Source: Bacteroidales bacterium
GTDB lineage: Bacteria > Bacteroidota > Bacteroidia > Bacteroidales > UBA932
Length of the DNA: 12,904 nt
Assembly (NCBI GenBank): GCA_017615445.1
Contig: JAGAAD010000095.1
Span: 1-12,904, forward strand
Direction of reading: 5' to 3'
Shown: positions 7,833 through 12,904 of the stretch, one piece after another
Numbering within the stretch: the stretch's first letter is position 1
Layout of the letters: every line of letters begins with the position of its first letter
Position numbers and translations under genes: made by a program
The notes under the pieces: generated by a model
The model's database searches: none
The model's input: only the letters and a program-made list of their open reading frames with translations
Told to the model about the DNA's origin: nothing

Positions 7833-9449
7833 TTATGCTTCTGCTTCTTCCTTGCGGATTTGTTCCTCTATTTCCTTCAACTCTGCCTTGGCGCTTTCGA
7901 TCCTCTCCTGCATCTGGCGGATCAGAGGCTCCGAATTCTTGGAATTCGAGAAGAAACCGATATTGTTTTCGTAGGTGACTATGTCCTGCTGGAGGGCATT
8001 GTAACGGCGGATAAGATCTGATTTGCGGGAATGCTCCTTCGGAGGGAACGCTTCGTTCATGGCGTCTTTGTAGGCCTTGGCGATAGCATCCTTCTCCTTG
8101 AAGGGCACGAAACCTATCGCTTTGTAACGCTCCTCGAACTCGGCGCGGGCTTTCTCGCGGTTCTCGCCTTCCTTGGGCTTGTAGGCCTTGATCTCCGCGA
8201 TGAGGGCTTTCTTTGCCTTCAGGTTTGCGTAGAAGTCGTTCTCCGGCTTTCCGTTCTTATCCCTCTCTGCGAAGAATTCGTCGCAGGCTGCGCGGAACCT
8301 CTTCCAAAGCTGCTCGGCCTTCTTGCGGGGCACCGCAGGAAGCTCCTTCCACTGCTTCTGGAGCGAGATGAACTGATCCGTGGTCTTCTTCCAGTCCGTG
8401 CTGGTCTTGAGGGCCTCCGCCTGAGCGATAAGGTCTTCCCTGGCGGCGATGGCGGCGTCTATTCCGCCTTTCACACCGAGGAAGTACTCCTTCTTGCGGT
8501 CGTAGAACTTATTGCAGGCGGCGCGGAAACGTTCGTAGATCTTCTGGTTATCCTTTCTGGTGGCGAAGCCTATCTTCTTCCACTCGGCCTGGATCTGCTC
8601 TATTTCCTTCGAGAGGGCATTCCACTGGCCGGCGTCCTTGATGTCTTCCCTGTCCGCTATCTCCTCCACTCTCACGCAGAGGGCTTCCTTCGCTTCCAGA
8701 TTGGCGGCGAAGGATTTCTTGATGTCCTCGAAATGGGCCTGATAGCGCTTGTTGATGACTGCTGTCGCAGCCTTGAAACGCTCCCAGATGCTCTCTCTAT
8801 ACTCTTTCGCCACCGGGCCGAGCTCCTTCCACTGCTCGTGCAGTTTCTGAAGCTCCGCAAACGCACCTACCACATCCTCGCTCTCTGCAAGCCTCTCGGC
8901 GTCTTCGCAGAAACGCTCTTTCGCTTCCAGATTCTTTTTGAAGTCCAGGTCGCGCAGTTCGTGATTGATCTGCACCATATCGTAGAACTTCTCCACGAGG
9001 AACTGGTATGTGTCGTTTATATCCCTGAAATCCGCGGCAGGCACGGGGCCTATCGCGCGCCATTTCGCCTGAATCTCGCGAAGGGCCGGGAATGCGGTCT
9101 GGACATCGCTGAGGTTTTCGACAAGTTCCTTGAGCTCCGCAAGGACCGCCTTCTTCTTCTCCAGGTTCTCCGAACGCAGGGCGTCCTGCTCGCGATTGTA
9201 GACCGCCCTTTCTTTTTTGTAGTCCGAGTAGACCATCTTGAACGCTTCTTCCTGGGACGAGAATTTCTCCTCTACGTTCTCCCCTGCAGCTTCCGCTTCA
9301 GCTTTCAGTTTTCCCAAAAGCTTATAGAATGCGGACTTCACCGCTTCGACTTCCTTTGCGCGCTCCATTCTGTCCTCGCTCGCACCGATCTGGCGCAGCG
9401 CGACGATGAGTTCGTCCAGCGAAAGGTTCTCAAGTTCTGTACTTGTCAT
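7833..9449 (-). CDS. DUF349 repeat protein, first gene of the six-gene operon
   Basis: A predicted cytoplasmic, strongly helical and highly charged protein of 538 residues with no signal peptide or membrane segment. It holds five DUF349 repeats. Each is marked by W/Y-K-x-hydrophobic-G/P at W130, W207, W290, W367 and Y442 (spacings 77, 83, 77 and 75), followed by a helix like [14 protein letters not shown]. The N-terminus [17 protein letters not shown] and the Lys/Glu-rich C-terminal helix (about 507-538) look like coiled-coil or interaction segments. The biochemical role of DUF349 is not established, so none is assigned. The start at 9449 is supported by a -7 promoter element 23 bases upstream and by the lack of any useful longer frame. 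It ends exactly where yidC begins, which suggests a link with envelope biogenesis or translation, though this is only contextual. Confidence 0.94.
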   Translation of the reverse strand: MTSTELENLSLDELIVALRQIGASEDRMERAKEVEAVKSAFYKLLGKLKAEAEAAGENVEEKFSSQEEAFKMVYSDYKKERAVYNREQDALRSENLEKKKAVLAELKELVENLSDVQTAFPALREIQAKWRAIGPVPAADFRDINDTYQFLVEKFYDMVQINHELRDLDFKKNLEAKERFCEDAERLAESEDVVGAFAELQKLHEQWKELGPVAKEYRESIWERFKAATAVINKRYQAHFEDIKKSFAANLEAKEALCVRVEEIADREDIKDAGQWNALSKEIEQIQAEWKKIGFATRKDNQKIYERFRAACNKFYDRKKEYFLGVKGGIDAAIAAREDLIAQAEALKTSTDWKKTTDQFISLQKQWKELPAVPRKKAEQLWKRFRAACDEFFAERDKNGKPENDFYANLKAKKALIAEIKAYKPKEGENREKARAEFEERYKAIGFVPFKEKDAIAKAYKDAMNEAFPPKEHSRKSDLIRRYNALQQDIVTYENNIGFFSNSKNSEPLIRQMQERIESAKAELKEIEEQIRKEEAEA

Positions 9450-9471
9450 ATCAAATGAGTTATAAAACTTA

Positions 9472-9479
9472 CAAATATA
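9472..9479 (-). promoter_or_regulatory. Predicted promoter -7 element of the DUF349-yidC operon
   Basis: Read on the minus strand this is TATATTTG, an exact match to the Bacteroidales consensus TAnnTTTG. At the standard 19-base spacing the -33 position (9501-9499) reads CTG, two of three matches to TTG. The predicted start of transcription is near 9465, leaving a leader of about 16 bases before the ATG at 9449. Confidence 0.7.
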
Positions 9480-9490
9480 ACAAAAAATGG

Positions 9491-9498
9491 TATTTTTG
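9491..9498 (+). promoter_or_regulatory. Predicted promoter -7 element of trmD
   Basis: TATTTTTG matches TAnnTTTG exactly, and TTA sits 19 bases upstream (9469-9471) in the -33 position. The element ends four bases before the trmD ATG at 9503, so transcription would start at or within a few bases of the start codon, giving a leaderless or nearly leaderless message. Its -33 region overlaps the -7 element of the opposing promoter. Confidence 0.72.
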
Positions 9499-9502
9499 CA
9501 GT

Positions 9503-10192
9503 ATGAGAATTGATATACTGTCTGTAGTGCCAGAATTGCTGGAAAGTCCGCTGGGACACAGCATAGTCGGGAGGGCCATCAAAAAGGGCCTCGTGGAGAT
9601 CCATGTCCACAATCTCCGCAAATATGGAATCGGTCCGCGCAAGAATGTGGACGATTACTCCTACGGCGGCGATGCCGGAATGGTGATGATGGTCGAACCG
9701 GTTTTCCGCATGATCGAAGAGTTGAAAGCGGAAAGGAACTACGACGAAATAATCTATATGTCCCCGGACGGAGAGATCCTGGACCAGGGAATCGCCAACG
9801 CCCTCTCGCTGAAGGAGAACATCATCATCCTCTGCGGGCACTACAAAGGTATCGACCACCGCATCCGCGAGCACCTTATCACTCGCGAGATTTCTGTCGG
9901 CAATTATGTGGTCAGCGGAGGAGAGATTCCCGCCGCGCTTCTCGCCGACGCCCTCGTACGCCTGATACCGGGCGCGCTGACGGACGAAACTTCAGCCCTG
10001 TCTGATTCATTCCAGGACGACCTGCTCTCCCCTCCTGTCTACACCCGCCCCGCCGAGTTCAACGGCTGGAAGGTGCCGGAAGTGCTTCTCAGCGGCAACC
10101 CGAAACTCATACAGGCCTGGCAAGACGAACAAGCCTTAGCCCGCACCCGCGAACTAAGGCCTGAACTTCTCGAAAAAACTCCCCGCAAGTAG
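9503..10192 (+). CDS. trmD: tRNA (guanine-37-N1)-methyltransferase TrmD
   Basis: TrmD methylates G37 next to the anticodon of tRNAs using S-adenosylmethionine and so prevents +1 frameshifting. The 229-residue product matches the short Bacteroidota form. The SPOUT trefoil-knot region is clear: [13 protein letters not shown] (54-66), [10 protein letters not shown] (86-95), [11 protein letters not shown] (110-120) and [16 protein letters not shown] (129-144). The catalytic Arg and Asp, R154 and D169 in E. coli, correspond to R153 (ALVRLIPG) and D168 (ALSDSF). Lys115 replaces the E. coli Glu of YEGID, which I recall as usual in this phylum. Asn134 stands where most homologues have Asp in GDYV. 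The ATG at 9503 is chosen over one at 9443 because the family begins MRIDI and the promoter -7 element lies between the two. Its stop codon sits inside the loop of the shared terminator. Confidence 0.98.
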   Translation: MRIDILSVVPELLESPLGHSIVGRAIKKGLVEIHVHNLRKYGIGPRKNVDDYSYGGDAGMVMMVEPVFRMIEELKAERNYDEIIYMSPDGEILDQGIANALSLKENIIILCGHYKGIDHRIREHLITREISVGNYVVSGGEIPAALLADALVRLIPGALTDETSALSDSFQDDLLSPPVYTRPAEFNGWKVPEVLLSGNPKLIQAWQDEQALARTRELRPELLEKTPRK

Positions 10193-10204
10193 CAGGGAGT
10201 TTTT
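10174..10204. terminator. Bidirectional terminator between trmD and the GH3 gene
   Basis: A 10-bp perfect stem, AAAACTCCC-type sequence at 10174-10183 with its complement at 10195-10204, encloses an 11-base loop that contains the trmD stop codon (10190-10192). On the plus strand the stem ends in TTTTT and is followed by CTTTTATTT. On the minus strand it ends in a run of six T (complement of 10173-10178) just after the GH3 stop at 10208. One hairpin can therefore serve both converging genes. Confidence 0.85.
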
Positions 10205-10207
10205 CTT

Positions 10208-12547
10208 TTATTTAACGCTTATTTCCTGGACGGGAGTCGCCGGGATGAGTGCCTCGTGGACAGGCCAGGACTTAGCCTTGAGCCTGAAGGGCACAGCAGC
10301 ACGGATGTCGGCCGAAGACGCACCGAAGTGGGCTTTGTAGGTTCCGGCCGCCGTTTCCCAGGCCGAGGTCGCCTCGTTGAATGAAGCGAGGCCATAGGCG
10401 TCCATCTCCAAGGTCAGCACCTCCGACTCGCCGGGCTGGAGTTCGCGGGTCTTCGCGAATGCCTTCAGTTCATAGACGGGCTTCACCAGACCTCCTTCCG
10501 GAGCGGAAACATAGAGCTGAACGGCCTCCTTTCCTGCGACCTTGCCGATGTTTTTCACCGTGATCTTCGCAGTGAGTTTTCCATTTGCTCCCACCTTAAT
10601 GGAAGGCTTCGAGTACTCGAACTCGGTGTAGCTCAGGCCATATCCGAACGGGTAGGACACGGGCTTCTGAGCGGTCGCGAAATAGCGGTAGCCCACCCAG
10701 ATTCCTTCTGCATACTCGGTGAAGTCTATGTTCTTCTGAGGAGCTGCCTTATAGCCGAGAATCGCTCCCCACTCGCCCACCGACGGTCTTCCGTGGTAGT
10801 TGTGAGGGAAGTTGAAAGACGAAGGGATGTCGAAGTAAGAAAGCGGGAAGGTCATAGGGAGCTTGCCGGACGGGTTGGCTGCGCCGCTGAGGACGTCCGC
10901 CACCGCCAGACCGCCTTCCTGACCGGGAGTCCATGCAAGAAGGACAGCGTCAGGAATGTGCTTCCAGGATGCAGTCTCGATCACACCGCCGATGTTCAGC
11001 ACCACCACAAGCTTCTTGCCGGCTGCGTGGTAGACATCGGCCAGGGTCTGGAGGGTCTCCCTCTCAAGGCCGGTGAGGGTCCAGTCGCCGTCCTCGGCCT
11101 TGCGGTCGTCTCCCTCGCCCGCGTTGCGGGAAATGGTGAAGACAGCGATGTCAGAGGCTTTTTCGTTCCTCTCGATGAAGCTGCGCGAGATCTCCATCTC
11201 CGGGACCACGGGGTCTCCGAGGAGGATGCTCGAACCGCCTGCGTTGTTGCGAAGCTCGGTCTTCTTGAGGGTAATGTACTGCCTGTACCAGTTCTCGATA
11301 CCCTCGCTGACCTCGAAGCCGTTCTCGCGAAGGCCCTCGGCGATGTTGCGCACATATGCCTTGTTCACGTTTCCGGAACCGGTTCCGCCTGCGATAAAGT
11401 CATAGGAACCGATGCCGTAGAGAGCCACCTTCGCGGGGGCGCTGACGGGCAGCACACCGTTGTTCTCGAGAAGGATGAGTCCTTCAGGGGTGGTCTTGCG
11501 CACGAGCTCTGCGTGGGCCTGGAGATCCGGCTTGTTGGAATACTCATATCCGGCGAAACGGGGAGTGCGGACGATGAACTCGAGCATCCTGCGGACATTG
11601 CGGTCCAAGTCTGCCTCGGCGAGAGTGCCATTCTTCACGGCCTCGACTATACGGGCGATTTCGTGGTCCATGCCGGGCTCCATGAGGTCGTTTCCGGCGC
11701 GCACTGCAGCCACCGTTCCCTCTTTGCTGCCCCAGTCGGTCATCACTATTCCGCGGAATCCCCACTCGTCGCGAAGGATGTCCTGGAGCAGGTCGTGGCT
11801 CTGCTGGGTGAAAGTGCCGTTGATGGCATTGTATGAACTCATGACAGTCCAGGGATCCGCTTCCTTGACTGCAATCTCGAAGCCCTTGAGATAGAGCTCC
11901 CTGATCGCCCTTGGATTGATTCTGGAATCGTTCTGAAGACGGTTCACTTCCTGGTCGTTGAAGGCGAAGTGCTTCACACTGACGCCCACTCCGTTGCTCT
12001 GCACACCTTTAACATATGCGGCAGAAGTCTTTCCCACCAGGTACGGATCCTCGGAGAAATACTCGAAGTTACGGCCGCAGAGAGGGTTTCTGTGGAGGTT
12101 CTGGCCGGGAGCGAGCAGCACGTCCACTCCATACTCCTTCACCTCGTTACCCATCGCGGCGGTCAGTTGCTCGACCGCCTCGGGGTTCCACATCGAAGCG
12201 AGAACAGTTCCCACCGGGAATCCGGTGCAGAAGAATGTGTCATCTGTTCCGGGCCTTCTTGGTTCAATCCTGAGGCCGGCAGGGCCGTCTGCCAGAACTG
12301 TCTGAGGAATACCGAGTCTGGGGACTGCTCTGGTGGTTCCTGCGGCGCCGGGCACCAGGACGGCGTCCGAAGCGGTCAGGGAACCGGCTGTCATCGATCC
12401 CCATCCCGAGCCCACGCAAAGGGAGGCTTTCTCCTCAAGGGTCAGGGCTGCAAGGACCTCATCGATGTTGTCTTTAGATAGTTGGGGCTGAGCAACGGCC
12501 GAAAAGGCGTAAGTTGTTGCCATAGCGAGAATTAAGATTTTCTTCAT
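10208..12547 (-). CDS. Exported glycoside hydrolase family 3 beta-glycosidase (beta-glucosidase-like)
   Basis: A retaining exo-beta-glycosidase; family context favours beta-glucosidase, but beta-xylosidase or related activity cannot be excluded. The start at 12547 gives a standard signal peptide (MKKILILAMA...AVA, cleavage after A19) and a mature periplasmic enzyme; an in-frame ATG at 12574 would only add nine polar residues before it. Numbering from 12547 (779 residues), the N-terminal barrel carries VLADGPAG (84-91), GRNFEYFSEDP (158-168) and KHFAFNDQEVNR (192-203). The nucleophile is D271 in VMTDWGS. The alpha/beta sandwich domain carries the acid/base E478 in SRNAGEGDDR, and the fibronectin-III-like C-terminal domain starts near 650. 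There is no PA14 insertion. The gene stands alone, converges on trmD with a shared terminator, and has a long AT-rich upstream region. Length is normal and no defects are visible. Confidence 0.96.
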   Translation of the reverse strand: MKKILILAMATTYAFSAVAQPQLSKDNIDEVLAALTLEEKASLCVGSGWGSMTAGSLTASDAVLVPGAAGTTRAVPRLGIPQTVLADGPAGLRIEPRRPGTDDTFFCTGFPVGTVLASMWNPEAVEQLTAAMGNEVKEYGVDVLLAPGQNLHRNPLCGRNFEYFSEDPYLVGKTSAAYVKGVQSNGVGVSVKHFAFNDQEVNRLQNDSRINPRAIRELYLKGFEIAVKEADPWTVMSSYNAINGTFTQQSHDLLQDILRDEWGFRGIVMTDWGSKEGTVAAVRAGNDLMEPGMDHEIARIVEAVKNGTLAEADLDRNVRRMLEFIVRTPRFAGYEYSNKPDLQAHAELVRKTTPEGLILLENNGVLPVSAPAKVALYGIGSYDFIAGGTGSGNVNKAYVRNIAEGLRENGFEVSEGIENWYRQYITLKKTELRNNAGGSSILLGDPVVPEMEISRSFIERNEKASDIAVFTISRNAGEGDDRKAEDGDWTLTGLERETLQTLADVYHAAGKKLVVVLNIGGVIETASWKHIPDAVLLAWTPGQEGGLAVADVLSGAANPSGKLPMTFPLSYFDIPSSFNFPHNYHGRPSVGEWGAILGYKAAPQKNIDFTEYAEGIWVGYRYFATAQKPVSYPFGYGLSYTEFEYSKPSIKVGANGKLTAKITVKNIGKVAGKEAVQLYVSAPEGGLVKPVYELKAFAKTRELQPGESEVLTLEMDAYGLASFNEATSAWETAAGTYKAHFGASSADIRAAVPFRLKAKSWPVHEALIPATPVQEISVK

Positions 12548-12710
12548 ATCGTGGTCAGTTGATATTTCTTTCATAAATGTAGGGTTAATCTTTCGATTAT
12601 CAAATCAAAACGCCTCAATTTGTACATACTGATATAATAATTGAACGCAGCGAAAATTTCCCCTTAAATCAGCATTTTTAAAATATTTTAATAACGAAAG
12701 CAGGAAAATT

Positions 12711-12750
12711 CAACTTTTTTGCAAAAATATTTTGCAGATATAAAAAGTTG
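12711..12750. promoter_or_regulatory. Nested palindrome, candidate operator
   Basis: CAACTTTTT (12711-12719) pairs with AAAAAGTTG (12742-12750), and inside it TGCAAAA (12720-12726) pairs with TTTTGCA (12730-12736) around ATA. The structure covers the -33 element of the plus-strand promoter and the candidate -7 element of the minus-strand promoter. It is therefore well placed for a dimeric regulator controlling both directions. The AT-rich composition makes some symmetry likely by chance, but two perfect nested arms of 7 and 9 bp are notable. Confidence 0.55.
12722..12729 (-). promoter_or_regulatory. Candidate promoter -7 element for the GH3 gene
   Basis: On the minus strand this reads TATTTTTG, an exact TAnnTTTG match, and it is the only such match I found between the GH3 start and the palindrome. 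No TTG lies 19-21 bases upstream of it, so a regulator may be needed. It would give a 5' leader of roughly 165 bases. Confidence 0.45.
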
Positions 12751-12761
12751 ACGTATATTTG
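12732..12761 (+). promoter_or_regulatory. Strong predicted promoter reading off the right edge
   Basis: TTG at 12732-12734, exactly 19 bases, then TATATTTG at 12754-12761: a full match to the Bacteroidales sigma-factor consensus TTG-N19-TAnnTTTG. Transcription should start near 12766-12769 and run rightward through the hairpin at 12856-12882. Its gene lies beyond the window. Confidence 0.75.
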
Positions 12762-12855
12762 CCAGTGGAAATGATAAACAACTCAACTTACTAACGTAAG
12801 GATTCTAACCAACAATAATTAACCTTCTTAAGGTAATACACTACTAACTAATCGT

Positions 12856-12882
12856 TAAGGCTCGCTGGGACAGCGAGCCTTA
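12856..12882 (+). other. Strong hairpin in the rightward leader transcript
   Basis: TAAGGCTCGCTG (12856-12867) pairs perfectly with CAGCGAGCCTTA (12871-12882) around a GGA loop: 12 bp, largely G+C, about 90 bases after the predicted transcription start. No T-run follows (the next bases are TACGTATG and then seven C), so it is not a standard intrinsic terminator. It may be a leader structure, an attenuator arm, or the 3' end of a small RNA of about 115 bases. Confidence 0.6.
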
Positions 12883-12904
12883 TACGTATGTGCCCCCCCA
12901 GACC

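Larger units (their letters stand above)
12548..12904. other. Gene-free regulatory region upstream of the GH3 gene
   Basis: These 357 bases are much more AT-rich than the genes and hold no credible coding region. They contain a long probable 5' leader of the GH3 gene (about 12548-12715), a nested palindrome with divergent promoter elements (12711-12761), and a plus-strand leader running to the window edge. That leader has small hairpins at 12787-12800 (CTTAC/GTAAG) and 12822-12834 (ACCTT/AAGGT) and a strong one at 12856-12882. A seven-codon frame starting at 12771 (MINNSTY) begins almost at the predicted plus-strand start site, but nothing shows it is used. Confidence 0.7.

Noticed and set aside
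6732..9458. Long plus-strand open frames opposite yidC and the DUF349 gene
   Set aside because: They have no recognisable motifs or proper context and are explained by the codon bias of the conserved minus-strand genes.
9443..9502. Earlier trmD start at 9443
   Set aside because: It would place the promoter -7 element inside the gene and add 20 residues unlike the family N-terminus.
12888..12904. Seven-C run near the right edge as a phase-variable tract, and its resemblance to the C-rich end of the 627-843 element
   Set aside because: Seven bases is short, and the similarity (about 10 of 12 bases) is cut off by the window edge, so neither can be supported here.

Overview
The window looks like chromosomal DNA of a fairly GC-rich member of the Bacteroidales. 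Two kinds of evidence support this. The promoters match the Bacteroidales -7 consensus TAnnTTTG, in one case with TTG exactly 19 bases upstream. The gene content also fits: a multi-repeat DUF349 protein, a Bacteroidota-type YidC, a TrmD with the CGHYKGID variant, and lipoprotein glycosidases. The genus cannot be fixed from the sequence alone.

Layout. (1) 2-568, +: the C-terminal part of GAPDH, cut by the window edge, followed by a strong intrinsic terminator. (2) 627-843: a non-coding, highly structured element of about 217 bp bounded by 19-bp inverted repeats (18 of 19 pairs match). It ends one base from the yggS stop codon. (3) 9449 down to 845, -: six genes packed with gaps of 0, 3, 1, 10 and -4 bases. 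In transcription order they are a DUF349 protein, yidC, a NAGPA-type phosphodiester glycosidase lipoprotein, an ApbE-like FMN transferase, a GH89 alpha-N-acetylglucosaminidase lipoprotein, and yggS. (4) 9450-9502: a 53-bp divergent promoter region serving this operon and trmD. (5) 9503-10192, +: trmD, whose predicted transcript starts almost at its ATG. (6) 10174-10204: one hairpin that can terminate both trmD and the converging gene. (7) 12547 down to 10208, -: an exported GH3 beta-glycosidase. (8) 12548-12904: a gene-free regulatory region with divergent promoter signals inside a nested palindrome, and a promoter that drives transcription off the right edge through a strong hairpin.

How the genes may work together. 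The long operon joins envelope and housekeeping genes (membrane protein insertion, PLP homeostasis, a DUF349 protein) to two predicted surface or periplasmic lipoproteins whose families both act on alpha-linked GlcNAc: one cleaves GlcNAc-phosphodiesters, the other terminal alpha-GlcNAc. This suggests, without proving it, joint processing of an envelope or host glycan. The GH3 enzyme is a separate transcription unit for periplasmic beta-glycoside hydrolysis.

The least explained items are the structured inverted-repeat element at 627-843, the mixed operon with its alpha-GlcNAc enzyme pair, and the palindrome and hairpin region upstream of the GH3 gene.
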